Origin: Lasiodiplodia sp. COLG20
Lineage: Eukaryota; Ascomycota; Dothideomycetes; Botryosphaeriales; Botryosphaeriaceae
Direction of reading: 5' to 3'
NCBI GenBank assembly: GCA_009801085.1
Contig: VNWV01000001.1
Location: 5,332,001 to 5,396,000, forward strand
DNA length: 64,000 nucleotides
Below, piece by piece: positions 11,200 to 23,794 of the stretch; positions within the stretch are counted from its first letter, which is position 1, and each line of letters begins with the position of its first letter. Both the position numbers and the translations under genes were made by a program. The notes under the pieces are model-generated. The model was not told the origin of the DNA. It made no database searches and was given only the letters and a program-made list of their open reading frames with translations.

Positions 11200-13194
11200 A
11201 TGAACCAACAGGCCAAAGATGTTTCTTTTTCTTTCGAGGCGCAGATGCATTGTTCTGATTCAGACAAACGGAGTCTATGGTCTCGAAAGATCATTCTTTC
11301 TCTTGGCATGTACTTTGGTATTTTTAAAGTATGTTGTCCATACTAACGTATGATAGACGGCGGTGGAATCAGGGGGTATTCGTCTGTCCTGATACTCAAA
11401 CGCCTCATGTATGTCATCGAGCAAATCGAATGTGGCGAGATGGACGCTTGGGTAAGTGGAGTCAAGTCCCTGGAAACACAGAACCAGTCCAGCTAATGAC
11501 ACTAGTCTGAAACGATGAGAACTTCCGTCGATATCTACGATCTGGATGTGGAGAGAGAAAACCGGTACGTTTGCCGGCGTAGTAGCTGGGAATACCCGTG
11601 GCATAATCCCAGATTTGTTCAAAAATCCGACAAGTCCGAATCATCAGATTCTATTCAGGGGCCACAATACAAGCTAGCGGATGAGTTGAAGAACACTTTC
11701 GAACACAAAAGTACAAGTTTCAAGCCGTGCCACTATTTCGATTACATTGTGGGAACGAGCACAGGAGGGTAAGTAGCACAGTATCAAAAAACATTCAAAT
11801 TTAAGTTAATTGGATGTTTAGATTGACTGCGATCATGCTGGCGCGGTTGAATTTGGACGTTGAATCATGCTTTGAAATATATGACTCAGTAGGAAGCCAG
11901 GTGTTCGGCAACCCACGCATGTTTCCGAGAATGACAATGTACGCTTGCCTACTTTGCCGTAAGTATTCTTCGACCGGAATGCAACAGGCAATAGAAGAGG
12001 TTATCGCGACCTACCTCGAGGACGAACTGAGACAACAGAGGAAGACGGCAGAGAACGTAGCGTTCAGCTCTGATCCTCAGCGTTGCAGATGGTAGAATGT
12101 TTCGACTGGCAATTGGGGAAAAATGCTAATACCATTGCAGCGTCGCGGTGTCAAACGTAGAGTACCTGGACCAACCTTACGTCTCTAATCCGTACCTCTT
12201 TCGAACATACGACCATATCAATCCTTATTGGGGAAACAAGGACAAAATATCGCCCGCAAACCCTGGCCATGCTAACAAGGAACCTATATGGTTTGTTGCA
12301 AGAGCTACGACGGCTGCTCCGGGGTACTTTTCCGCGCAAAGGTCTGCCGATGGAAATAAAATCTACAGGGACGGCGGGATCGGAGCGAACAACCCAGCCA
12401 AGATGGCTCTGACTGAAGTCCGCCAGATGCACGAGCAGAGCCCGCTTCTTCTCCTTTCTGTCGGCACCGGAAAGGCAGCAGAAGACTCAAATCTTCCCCG
12501 TAAGGTTCGCAGCGCTGCACTCGCATGGCTTGATGCTGCCAGTCTGCTCCAACAGCCATCCAGGGAGTCAGAAGAGGCCCATCAGCGGATGGCGCAGGAG
12601 CTGTCTGAAATACCGGAATCGGATGAAAAACTCATGTACCATCGTCTCAGTGTCGACCAACATCTCCATTCCATCGTGCTCGACGAATGGAAACCAAAGC
12701 ACAATGGAGTGATGACGAAGGAGATGATGAAGTTTTACACTCTGGCGTATCTCGCAAGGCCTGAGGTTGACCGATCCATTCGAGAATGCGCTAGAGAACT
12801 GGTGCGTGTGCGTCGTGGGCGGGCCATGACGGATAGGTGGGAGTCATACGCCTGCGACTTCGTGTATCGTTGCCCGGAAGACAGATGCACGCAAAAGGGC
12901 AGGGTATTCTCTCAGCGAAGAGATCTCCGTCGCCATGCCACCGAAACTCATCGCTATGTTCTCGACGCACCGACAAGTCCACAAGGGGGCGCGACTGCTA
13001 CCAATGTTTGCCACCTCGACGACTGTTTGCACAATGGTGTCCATGTGTTTTCGAGCAGAGAAGCCTACATTGCTCATCTGGAAGAAAACCATGGCATCCA
13101 GATCCAAAATATACGAACAAGACAAAACCTCGAGGCTTGGCTAGATTGCGGTCGAATGACGAGAGAGGAGCTCTTCCAGGAGGAGAAATTCTAG
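11200..13194 (+). CDS. Patatin-like phospholipase fused to two C2H2-like zinc fingers
   Basis: Five exons, 11200-11305, 11357-11451, 11506-11768, 11822-12091 and 12141-13194, join in frame to 595 aa. The patatin fold has all its signatures: oxyanion loop DGGGIRGYSS (residues ~36-45), nucleophile elbow GTSTGG, and the catalytic Asp in DGGIGANNP. This is a Ser-Asp dyad lipid acyl hydrolase (phospholipase A type). After a helical stretch rich in charged residues, the last third carries two C-x4-C...H-x4-H units: the first starts CPEDRC and ends HATETH, the second starts CHLDDC and ends HLEENH. In fungi, patatin domains often sit in multidomain proteins as NLR-like effectors; here a zinc-finger tail takes that place. 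The first intron is of GC-AG type and splits the first Asp codon of the oxyanion loop. The start is inferred from the only upstream in-frame ATG before the intron. Confidence 0.85.
11306..11356 (+). other. GC-AG intron (51 nt) in the patatin gene
   Basis: The donor is G|GCATGT, the branch point is a perfect TACTAAC at 11341-11347, and the acceptor is GATAG. Splicing here joins IILSL to DGGGIRGYSS, the text expected for patatins. The GT alternative at 11329 would leave a 28-nt intron, too short, and would not give this junction. Confidence 0.75.
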
Positions 13195-14105
13195 GTCATG
13201 TGGACAGTACATCTGTGATGGATGACTGGTAAACGGAGATGAGAAGGTCAACATTCAAATAATACGTCAGAATCTGGAATTTTGCGTTGGCTGAACAATT
13301 TGGGGATGATAGTGATAACGGAGTTTAAATGAATGATGTATTGATCTTGCTTGTGACGTAAAATCTGGTAACTATAGTTAGTGAATGATGGTAAATAGTG
13401 TAGCCACCGCCAGATCATAATTTCGAGATTTAAAAAGAACACCTGTCCCTGTTTGATAGCCAGCGTATGTTCAAAAATCGATGGGAGAGTCATCCACGTT
13501 CTGCCAAGAGTATTGTACCACAATCAGAAGTTACACAAAAGAGGGATGAAAGGCGAGGGCGTTCGGTAGTAGTGTGAGGGGAATGCACGGATCGTTAATT
13601 TTAGGGTCATTACAAGGAGGTTTCACGGTTCAAAATGTGTGGAGATGATGGGAACTCAAAGGAAGAAGATAGTCCGCCATACAAAAGATACGGTGGATCG
13701 AATCTGTTGCCCCATGCTGACTAGGAAAAGATTGACCTTTGCGTAGCAGTCACCAAGTCGGCGCCCCTTTGATGCAGTTCACGCTGGTTCTTTGCGTATA
13801 ACTGTGCCACTAGGTCAGGGAGATGGAAGCTGGTAGTTTTCGAAGAGCTCGAAGTGAGGTAGGACGGGGCGCAAAACGCTGTGTGCTTTGGTGGGGTTTT
13901 ACTCGGATCTGCGCTGCAGATCATCAAGCATTGTGACGGCATCAGGCGCGAGGCGCGAATACTGCACAACAGGCCCAAGTAACGAGGAGAATTATGAGAG
14001 TCGTTAAATGGCATGGTATTTGAACGCACACCTGGAGTATCTTTCCTCCCATCTGTGTACATGTATTTACAGCTCCACCCTCGTCCAGTCGCTCGATTGA
14101 GCGTC
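13195..14105. other. Intergenic, convergent
   Basis: 3' flanks of the patatin gene (+) and the EthD gene (-). No family signature in any frame. Confidence 0.6.
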
Positions 14106-14545
14106 TTAGTTCGTACCGACAACCTCGCCGATCAGGAAAATGGGCTGCTGGTTCGAAAAGTTGGGAACATCGGCCATGACAGGGCCAGCGGAGGTCGAGA
14201 CGGCAGTCTTGACCTGCTCCACGGTGTCGAACTCGAGGAGGCACTGGATGCTGTAGGGGGCGGGATCGCCCGACGCGGTGCCGACGACGCTACGTACAAA
14301 TGGCGGGTCAGACAATTGGTGGTACGGGGCGGGGGTGTTGAATCAAGGGCATCTGAGACAGAGCGGGGTTTCGTCGCGGGCGCGGATGGCGGCGGGATGG
14401 GCACTCACCGGGCTACTTTATAACCCTTCATGCCGTGGGGGCCGAAGTGCTTATGCGCCAGCGGCATGTGCGTCTTGAGGTAGTATTCGAGGTCGAAGGT
14501 GGCGTCAGAGACGTTGGGGTAGAGGACGGTGACGGTGACGGCCAT
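14106..14545 (-). CDS. EthD-domain small protein
   Basis: Two exons on the minus strand, 14545-14409 and 14289-14106, join to 106 aa. It starts with a beta-strand and then LEYYLKTHMPLAHKHFGPHG, the EthD hallmark of a dimeric alpha/beta ferredoxin-like barrel. The second half ends PNFSNQQPIFLIGEVV, also typical. Family members include small stress or catabolism proteins found beside alkyl-ether degradation genes in bacteria and many uncharacterised fungal homologues. The precise reaction is unknown. The full domain is present, so the gene looks intact. Confidence 0.85.
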
Positions 14546-17500
14546 GGTGAGGGTTTTGCTGGATGGTTTTCGCGCTGTGTGAGTGAGAGAGATGTGGTAG
14601 TGAGCCGAGGCGGGGCAGCGGCGGGGTTTTATTGAGGCGCGAGAGCTCGGGCGACAGTCAGAAGAGATCAGATCAAGGCGCCGATAAGAGCTGCGGTGGG
14701 TACGCCGTGGAATGACCGTGGGCGGGGCTGGCTGAGCAATTGGCCCTGCGGGGTAGGAGCTTACTGCATGTAGCTTCCCGAGCACCTTTTCTGGCCGAGC
14801 GCATGTCGGTAGAACGGAAGGACCTTGAGCTGGCCATTGATGCCAACATCGAGCAAGCGACTGCTTCAGGAGAAGTGTACCTTGATGGCATGGTGATGGA
14901 CGAGGGCGAATTGGTGGCGCCGGAAGTTCAGCGGGAGTGCGCCGCTGCGGCTCGCCGTAGTGGGGCGTCCCAGGCCGCCGGGTAGCCCTATAGCGGCGAG
15001 ATCGCTAAGAAATCCTGCGAAGCGATCAGCCCATGGGAATATACATGTTTTTGCCCGATTCGCTGGGTAATTCGATATGTAGATAACTCTCTATTGAAAT
15101 CAACAGCCGTTTCGGACACTCGATCAACTCTTCAAAGTTCATTACCTCTCTTCGCTGCTAAGTGCCTCTCACCGAGGTCGTCAAGATTTGTGAGACCCGC
15201 ACCCTCGCGAAGAGTAATCTTTGCTGTGCGGCATGGAATCCTTCAGATGTAAGCGGAAGAATAGCCGAAGTGCGAAGGACTATCTGAGGATTTGTCAGTT
15301 TGTCGGAGACAGGCTTCTCGGAGTGGGTTGTAGGCAGCAACCGAACACTGCTGACATATTGGCTCACCTCAATAAGAACAACATGGCCTCTGCTTCTTGA
15401 ACTTCATATCACAGTTTTGAGGTCGGAGGGAGGGGGATAAACGGAAGCTGGAAATGTCTGGTTGGTCTGCTTTGAATTTCTCCATCAAGGGCAAGATCTA
15501 CCATCGGCGTAGCGAGAGGTAAGAGAAGATTTCTAAAAGTTAATTTTATCTTCTCATGATTTGGCATAGTTTAGTCACGTTTGATATCGGGTGTTTATTC
15601 TTGCCCGAGAAACGTTGTTGTGCTTCGTTACAGTTCCGAATGTGACGAAGAGAGGCCGTATGTACTAATGTGAGGTAGCTCTTCTTCCCTGAAGGTGATG
15701 CTGACGCAAGGCCGGCGATTTGCATCCGTGGCCGCCGATCGAATATCAGGTAGCGAAAGCCCTTACGACACTAAAGTGACGTACAAGATCATAGACGCCT
15801 GCAGAATATTCATGAGAGCATAGACAATGGAGGCTTTTGGGAGTGACTGCAGGAGCCTTTCCACGGCGAGCGGGGAAAATAAGGCAGCATACATATCAAG
15901 GGACATAGGGACATGTTGTGTGAGCAGACGAGAAAAAGGCACACTTAATATTCAAGGTAGCGTGTGGAACTCAAAATGCACGACGAAGGATAACTTAAGG
16001 TGTGGCGCTTCGTGATGCAGCGGGGGCACAGGGGTAAGTCGTACGCCAAGACGTGGTATGCCTGGCGGGTGCAACAGCAATATAATACGCGTGAAGGTGA
16101 GACATACGACGCGGTCCACGCCGTCAGAAGATGCACGATTGGTCAGGCAAATTATTAGTATCGAGGGTCGGCGGACACTGGTCTGACCGTTTTTCGCTTT
16201 CCCGCCTTTCTTCTATGACGTCTCCACGACTGGGATAGATTTGTCTGTGCCACCCAAAGGCGCGCGGTTAACCTGTTGCGGGAGGCGCTGGTGATAGGTA
16301 GCCGTCAAAGACCAGCTGACTCCCATCGCTACCAGAGAAAGTTCAGCAGAAACGAAACGCAACATGTCGACGACATTATTATTCTTAGCGCGGGAATCAG
16401 TCAGCCAACCAGCCATCCCAGCCCATTGGCCCCACGCGCACAGCCCCCCCGGCGGTTTCACGCATCATGCACCACCGCCACCACCGCCAACGCCGACGCC
16501 TCCCCCATTTCCACCACAACGTCCACAGTCTCGTAACCGTCCGGCATGGGCCGCAAAGCCGCTCGCTTGCCGGGGATAACAGAACGCATCGGTTCGCACA
16601 CTGCGCCACGTTTTTTCCCATCGTTCAGCTGCGCATGCAGGCCTGTCTCAAACAAACGCCAAAGGTTCCCGACTTTGTACTCAGCTGCGCATGCGCCGCT
16701 CGCCCCCATGCAGGGCCAAGCTGCAACGTCATGCTGCCGTCCTTTCCGTGCTTGCCGTTCTTCCCGGAAGGAATGCATCTTATTCGCGGCCTCCCTCCCC
16801 TTCGTTGTGCCACAAGTCGCAGCAGTAATCGGCATTTACATAGCCGCTGTCGTGTATCCTAACATTTCCTAATCCGGACGCTATTTGTAGAAGCAGCGCT
16901 CCGGGACGTGAGTAACCTTACGCGTTGCCAGCTAAGCGTTCGTGAGGGAGATAGGCAGAGAGAGTAGGGTATCCCCCTCCGGCGGCTGCGCGCGCGCGCC
17001 ACTCTCCCTCCCTTCGCTCGCTCGATTCCAGACCTGTCCCCAAGCGGAGGGAACAGCAGAGAAACCTGAACGCATTCCTTGCTAGCCTGAACTCTCCCTT
17101 TCTTTACCACAGGAAACTTTTTTTTTTTCTTTCTTGCGCGCCTTCTCCAGCCTTCCCGTTCCAATTAGCAAATCCCCCCCGTCTGCGCCTGTCGTATTTC
17201 CGTGGACCTCAGCTCTCCATGCATACCACAACAAGCCACGACGCCTTGCAGCCCCCGAAGCCCCGCAAGGACGGGGGCTGAGGAGAGATGAAGAGAAAGT
17301 CGAAGCGGGGCCGGCATCGAGGAAACGCAATGCACACAGCATCTCGTCTCAGCCTTGGCTGACTCTGTCGTGCAGATCTCAACCCAACCCCCAAGCGGCC
17401 CACGCTGAGACACTGGAGTCAGCGGAACGGACGGCGATGATACGATCTGCAGTTAACGTGAGGACACCAAACTGTTTTTGTCAAATGGGAAGGAAAGACA

Positions 17501-18458
17501 TGCGCGGGAACAGTATGCAACGAGAATGTGGCGAGGGTGTAGTTGATTATGTATTGGACATACGTAGGCATGTAGGCGCAGGTGTATAGCAGATCGCTCG
17601 TTCCGTGGTTGCTACACTAGTCATTCTTGATGGGCCCCTACACATTCTTGGCAACATTTTTCCCCAAAGGTGCCGGGCCGCCCAAAAAAGTTCGGAATAC
17701 CCGACCCGCTCTAGCTGTGATCTCCAGGAGTTGCGGAGGCGGGCGGGTGCGGGGCTGGGAACCGACTGCGTCTCAGCAACGTCCCAAGGCGAGAAAGTCG
17801 AACTAGAAGGGATCAGCGTCATCGTCAGCACAAGCTTTCTCAGATGAAGATACCCACGCTGGATCTTGCAGACATCGGTTTCGCCTGCGCGTCTGGTTGC
17901 CACTCGATGAACCGTCGTGAATGGTGTATGTATGAGATTAAGAATTATGGAGTTAGACTAGATCTAGCAGTGCTCGATCGTGCCCATTTGCTACTTTGAA
18001 TACATCTGTTCCACCATAGTGTAGGAAGGAGCAAGAATCCCACAAAATGATTTACTTTACTTTGGGTATCTGTAATAACAGCTGAGATAAGAAACGTATT
18101 TGTTTCCTTCTCATGAAAAGGAGATTTATCTGCTTTTCCATTTGCGCTGGGAATCGATGAACGATACCGTGGACCTCCCTTTCTCTCAACTGTCCCGGCC
18201 GATGCTGTGTGGTTGATGGTGGTGATAGTCCACCGTTGCGTAAATGACTTTCCGCTATGCTCGCTCGCTCGCGCGCAGCATGCAATAAATACCCCCAAAA
18301 CTCCAGGTGATGCTTTCGAAATTGACAAATGAAATCCTTAGCAGGTTCCCGACGAACCATCATAAACGCCCTAGCACCATATGCTCTTCGCAGAGATGAT
18401 AATAACCCAAACGACCGTCACCCATATTGTCTTTCATCCGCATCGTCTTTTTTCTCCT
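14546..18458. other. 3.9-kb region without a supported gene
   Basis: Open frames up to about 150 codons occur at 16.4-17.6 kb, but they overlap on both strands, are rich in Arg/Pro/Ser and show no domain. There is a CG dinucleotide run near 16987 and a poly-T near 17119. No tRNA or long repeat was noticed. Confidence 0.5.
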
Positions 18459-19877
18459 TTAGACAAGAGGAATCGACTTCTCCTCCTCCTCGAAAACGAA
18501 CTTCTCCAGGCGCTGCGTCAGCTGTGCGCAGTAGTTGTCGACATACGTAGTCCAGAAGTGTGCGCAAGTGTACACGATGACGAGCCAGACGGGGATGGCG
18601 ATGGCGAAGCCGAACGTGCCGGGGCGCTCCAGCCAGTTGCCGATGATATTGCCCTCCTCGTCACGGACCTCCTCGAACGGCTCGCCGGTAATGCCGTACA
18701 GCATCCAGATCAGCACGGTGCGCAGGAGCGTGCCGTGGATCAGGTAGACGGCGAAGCTGTTGCGGCCGAGCCACATGAAGTACTTGTTGGAGAGAATCTC
18801 CTTCGCGCCAGACGAGAAGAAGAGTCCGATGATGATGATATCCAGGCCGAGCGCCGAGAAGCGACGGGGAACGTCGGACCCTTCGGGGAAGAGCCACTGG
18901 CCCATCTCCATCAGCTGGCGGGACCAGGTGAGCCACTCCGGGCCGTCGGCGGGGTACGATGCGAGGTAGAGGCCGAAGATGACGAGGAAGGGCGAGACCA
19001 TGTTGAGAGCGAAACGGTTGTTGGCCATGAAAGCCTGGCCGCCCGGGTGGAGCGAAAGGTCGCAGAGGAGCATGGCGAAGTAGAGCTGCTGTGCGAACGT
19101 CTCTGTTTTTGGGTTAGCATCACACGACAGTCCAAATCGACGGAAGGGCTAGTTTCTTACCAACAAGAGGGTGGTTGTCCTGGAAGAAGTAGCAGAACAT
19201 GACGAAGTAGGTGATCACACGGTACTTGTACTTCATGAAGATGGTGGCAGCCAGACCAACGTAGGCCAGCATCGACTCCTTCAGCAGGGGCAACATAGCC
19301 CATTGATGGTCATCGTACGGCATGTAGCCGTTGGTCCAGACGGAACGGAAGGCGTTCCAGAGATCTACAAAGGCACCAAAGAGGGACTCGGAAGCCTTCG
19401 GGCTGGCCTCGCGAAGCCAAACCTCGTCGGCGCGGTGAGCAACGTGGAAGGCACCAAGCTGGGCAAGCAGCCACGCAATAATCATAGCGATGGTGGAGGG
19501 CAGGATGAGCCTGGGAATACGGCGGAAGGCACTCTTGCCGATGGAAGTGAGCGCATCGCTGTGCTGGCCGGCGCGGGCTTGACGCAGCGGCTTCAGAGCG
19601 CAGACGAAACCGGTGAGGAAACCGAAGATGGTGACGCCTATGCGGCCTTGAGGGATAACGCGGAAGATGGGCATTTGCCACAGGATGGGTGCAACGCCTT
19701 CGCCGTCGGAGGCCAGAAACGCTCTGAAGTACCAGGCGCGGGTGAGATGGGTCATGATGACACTGACTGAGGCAATGCCTCGCAGGCCCTACAGCAGGGT
19801 CAGCTTGAGGGCGGCAGAAGAGGCGATTTGGAGGGTGGACTCACTTCAACCCACTTCACGTTCTTCTCGTTTCCCAT
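18459..19877 (-). CDS. Membrane acyltransferase, Acyl_transf_3 family
   Basis: Three exons on the minus strand, 19877-19845, 19788-19161 and 19102-18459, join in frame to 434 aa. The short first exon encodes MGNEKNVKWVE and splices to GLRGIASVSVIMTHLTRAWY, the classical acyltransferase-3 opening (GLRGIA) with the catalytic His in its first helix. About ten hydrophobic segments follow, with RRIPRLILPS after the second membrane segment and a late SNKYFMWLGRNSFAVYLIHG segment that is also family-typical. Such proteins O-acylate sugars, sterols or other small substrates at membranes, and the fungal members are mostly uncharacterised. A C-terminal acidic tail ends the protein. Confidence 0.85.
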
Positions 19878-22609
19878 GATTAGAACCTACAGCTCATCCA
19901 GTGATGCCGGGCGGGGATATCGAGGAGATAAGGAAAGGCCGAATGGAGTCCGGAAGCAATCGCACAAAGAGCGAGAGGATGTGGTGGTGTTTGCGGGCGA
20001 GGGCGCGGCGCAAACAAAGATAGGAATGCTGGACGGCTAGCCACCGGCAATCGAGGTCAGCTTAAGTTATGTAGGAGTGCAAGAACAGGCTGGCGGTGGA
20101 TGGAGACGAAGGGATCAGCGGCTCGTGTCAGGATGGGTCGGCACAGTGCTGCCGCAGAGACTGCTCCTTATTCTCTTGGCAGGTCTTGGCTGGGGGTCGG
20201 AGGGCTGCCCTTACTGAGGCGCGTGTGTCGCACTGACGGCGGGATGATGTGCTTGGATATCGTTGGCGGAGCGCAGCGGCCGGCGATCGGATGTGGCGCT
20301 CACCGGCACAGCAGGCAGGCAGCGGGTGAGAACGCCTCAATGCGTAGTGTTTCACGTAGAGGCGCGAACGCAGAGCCGCGCTCGCCCGTCTCCTTTTTCA
20401 CTGAGCCGTCGCGCCGCCGCCCGCGCCGGGCAGGGCAGGAGAGCGCGCGGGATGCAGCACGCAAAGCTGGGGGGAATTACACGCCATAGCCACTAGCCCC
20501 GAACGGGCACGACGCTCTACCGTGGCTTGACCTGCTCCCTAGGGGCGCCTGGCCCAGTTTCCGGCCGGCGCAGGCAGGAAACGCCAACGTGCGGAGCCAA
20601 GACGGCGATTGCTGCGACAGACTTTCTGAGAGCTTCGCCGGCCTTGGAGCTTGGCTGTGCAGAGGCGTTTTGCCCTGGGACGCAGTCCGCCGCACCCACG
20701 AGGCCAAGCGCTGCACCTCCGCCAGCTCAGGGGACCAGTGCCAGAGCCAAATTCGCGGATCGGCAGCAACACAGGCGCCGGGGCAGGGGGCGTCAGCCTG
20801 GTCGCCGCCTGCCGCCGCCGGCCACAGGCCCAGCGCACGCGGCGCGGAGCACAGCTGTGGCGCAACAGCCAGTGACGACATGAGCGGTCCAACGAGGTCG
20901 TGTGATGGCGGGCGCTGTGGGGGACAAGAATCCAGAGCGGTGCCAGCGTGTGGCATCGGACCGTTTGTAATTGACATCGGGTGGCAGCCCACCGATGCGG
21001 CTCCCGACGCGCTCCCTTGAAGAGGCGCCGCCCACGCTGTCCGCTGTGCCGCTGCTCTTGCTCGCCGCTGCGCCGCCGCCGCCATGGATGCTGAGGCAGC
21101 ATGCCTCCCGCACCGCCGCGTCGTTGGGATCGCCGGGCATGTCACCGCTTGACGCCCGGGTCCGCCACACGGCGGGCGCTTAGAGCGTCCGTGCGTCCAA
21201 AGTCTTGGCTTTTTGACAGGGAAGCTGCCGGGTTCCCGAGAGCAGCGGCGACATGTGGTGAGCACCGTCATCAGCCGCCGGCAGTGCGCATTGCCCATCG
21301 CCAGGGACCGGCAGCCGCAATGCACAGTAGTGCTGAGCAGCAACGGCTCGCTGAGCAGCAACACCCGCTGGGCCGCCGGCCAGGGTGCCCCGGGGCGCGC
21401 CTCACGGTATCAAGCCTCCCTATCTCGCCCGCCTAGCGAGCTTCTTCCTCCAGCCTAGCGAACGCCGGGCGGTCGCGAGAAAGTCAATCCTCCAATCCTG
21501 GGGAAAAGTCCCACGCTGACGCGTCCTGGCCACAACAAGCACGCCGGACGATCTCTACTGCTCAAATTGCACTCGATCCAGCGCGCCGGCGAGCGCACAA
21601 CCTGATAGGCGGCCCGCATCCTAGCGACCTTCCCGTTTCTTGTCTCGAGGCAATTGCGACATCACCACCCGCAGTCCCTGACCTGCTGCTTCACACCTTG
21701 GTGGTGAGCGCTTGACCGCTCGTATCCGCCTATCTGCGGTCTGCTCTGTGTAGGCATGACGCCGCCGCGGATCTTAATCGGCGGGTTCCTGCAACCGAGC
21801 GCCACTACGAGCTCGCTGGAAATTCCAACGCTTGGCGGCCTTATTGCTGAGCTTGGCGCGGGCCCGTGGGCTCAACGCTTGTGGAGAGCTCTCCCCAGAA
21901 TGGCATGTCAGCCCTGCGTTCAATTTGCCAGCGACCCGGTTAGGGTCCTTCGCACGCTTCTATCTTTGGCCAGCTACATATCTCCGACACTCTCTCGCTT
22001 TCCTGGGAGCCTGACCGCCCTGAAAGGGGAGTCGCGAATATGGAATGCTTATGTGTCATACACCTCGTACTCTCAACTTTGGCTCCTTTTTTCATCTTCG
22101 GAGATGACTTGGACCCCAGCGCGGCCGAGTCGGACTTATCAGCAAACGCCGCACCTTAAGATACGGGTACGCCGTATGCGGATAGAAACAATACATAGCT
22201 GCTGGGCAGTGCGACGTGTTTCGGCAGCTCTTCCGTCTTAACCTTGCACACATGTCTCTTGGCCGCTTCCGGAACGGTCCGCATGCAGAGAGCTGTGATT
22301 AGGCGCTTGCTATCAGCTCGCTCTCGCTCCTCAGGCATGCAATGCAGGCACTGCGAGTGTAGATGGCCAGGGTCGTTGCCCCGCACTCAAGAAGTGACGT
22401 CGGGTCGTCCCGCAGGAATGCCAGCTCCACTGAAACAAGCACGACACCGCAGCTCGATATCACGAAATCGCCCTCGACCCTTCTTGAAACCAAGATATCC
22501 TTCCTGAAACGCCTTTTCGATCGCCCAAACTCCCTGCAACCCCGGAAGTGCCGAGTCTATCAGTTGCCGCATAGCCGTGATCCTAATTCGAAACAACCCC
22601 TTCTGCGAA
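19878..22609. other. 2.7-kb GC-rich intergenic region
   Basis: The divergent upstream regions of the acyltransferase (-) and the SDR (+). From about 20.1 to 21.6 kb the GC content is visibly high, and long open frames appear on both strands, the longest at 21364-20477 (-, 295 codons) and 20589-21020 (+). Their composition (Arg, Cys, Ala, Ser, Pro) and mutual overlap suggest they are compositional artefacts. No RNA gene was recognised. Confidence 0.5.
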
Positions 22610-23794
22610 ATGCCCAACCGCCTCGCAGGCAAGACCGCCCTAATCACCGGCGCCTCGTCGGGCCTTGGTCGCGCCATCGCGCTGTCTTATGCTCAAGAGG
22701 GAGCACGCGTGGCCTGCGTCGATTTATTTCCCACTCTGCGCGACGAGAAAGACCCCGCTACCGGAAAGGCGAAGCTAGTCACCGAGCGACTTGCGGCCTC
22801 TTCCGCTGCCGTGCCCACGCACGAGCTGCTGCGCCAAGCTCATCCCGGCAGCGATGCCATTTTCGTCCAGGCCGACCTCACTGTCGCTGCCGACGTAGAG
22901 CGCGCCGTCGCTCAGTGCGTCGAGGTCTTCGGTCGCCTTGACATCATGGTAAACAATGCTGGCATCAGTGTCGAGAGCAGCCACCCTCGCGTATTGCGCT
23001 GTCACGAGACACCCGAGGCTGATTACGATAAGACCATGGCCATCAACACCAAGGGGGTGTTCCTAGGCTGCAAGTACGCGCTTGCGCAGATGCTCGACCA
23101 GGAGCCATTGGAGGGGCAGAATGGGGACAAGGGCTGGATTGTCAACACTGCAAGCATTCAGGGGCTGTTGGCGTACCACGGCACGCGTGAGTCCCCCTCA
23201 TCCTGCGGCGTTTTCCCCTCCCGTTTCATGAGAGGAGCAAGCCGATGTGTGGAAGGTAAGGATGGGTAATGTGCTGATCGCGCCGATAGCCGCTTATTGC
23301 GCGTCGAAAGGCGCCGTCGTGCAACTGACCAAGCAGATCGCGCTGGACTACGCGAAGGACAGGATCCATTGCAACTGCATCTGCCCCGGTTGTAAGTGCT
23401 TACCCGATATCTTTTGTGTGGCTTCGTGGTGCTTTAGCGACTCTCTCCTTGTTCATCTGCGCCGGCGCCACATCATTCCGGTCTGTCTGCTCTAGCTGCT
23501 ATTTATCCGTGCGCTTTGCCTCTTTCGCCCACTGTTACTATCTCTCCTCGATTTGCCACATCTTCCCACCGGGAAGCCGTCTGACAGAGCCAATGCCCAG
23601 TCCTCCGCACTGCAATGACGGCGAACCACCAGAGCAGTCCCGCAGCGCAGGCCAAAGTCGACGAGGCACATCCATTTGGCGGTATGGGTGAGCCGGAAGA
23701 TGCGGCGAGGGCGGCTGTCTTCCTGGCGAGCGATGATGTTCGTTGGATTACTGGTCAGCCGATCGTCGTTGATGGTGGGTATAGCATTCAGTAG
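22610..23794 (+). CDS. Short-chain dehydrogenase/reductase (classical SDR)
   Basis: Three exons, 22610-23186, 23290-23391 and 23601-23794, join in frame to 290 aa. The Rossmann motif TGASSGLG, the NNAG motif, the catalytic Ser in NTASIQG and the YxxxK motif in PAYCASKG are all present. Exon 3 supplies CPGFLRTAMT and the C-terminal GQPIVVDGGYSIQ, typical of bacterial-like glucose-1-dehydrogenase or cyclopentanol-dehydrogenase type SDRs. An Asp after the second strand (CVDLF) favours NAD(H) over NADP(H). The substrate is unknown. Both splice junctions rebuild conserved text (GT|PAYCASK and CPG|FLRTAM), which fixes the model although intron 2 is 209 nt. The ~25-residue insertion after strand 2 is somewhat longer than usual. 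Confidence 0.9.

Noticed and set aside
20477..21364. 295-codon minus-strand frame in the GC-rich block
   Set aside because: Cys/Arg/Ala/Ser-rich with no recognisable motif, and overlapped by several equally open frames. Kept only as a low-interest finding.
21756..22241. 161-codon plus-strand frame upstream of the SDR
   Set aside because: No domain and mixed composition. It lies in the promoter region of the SDR gene.
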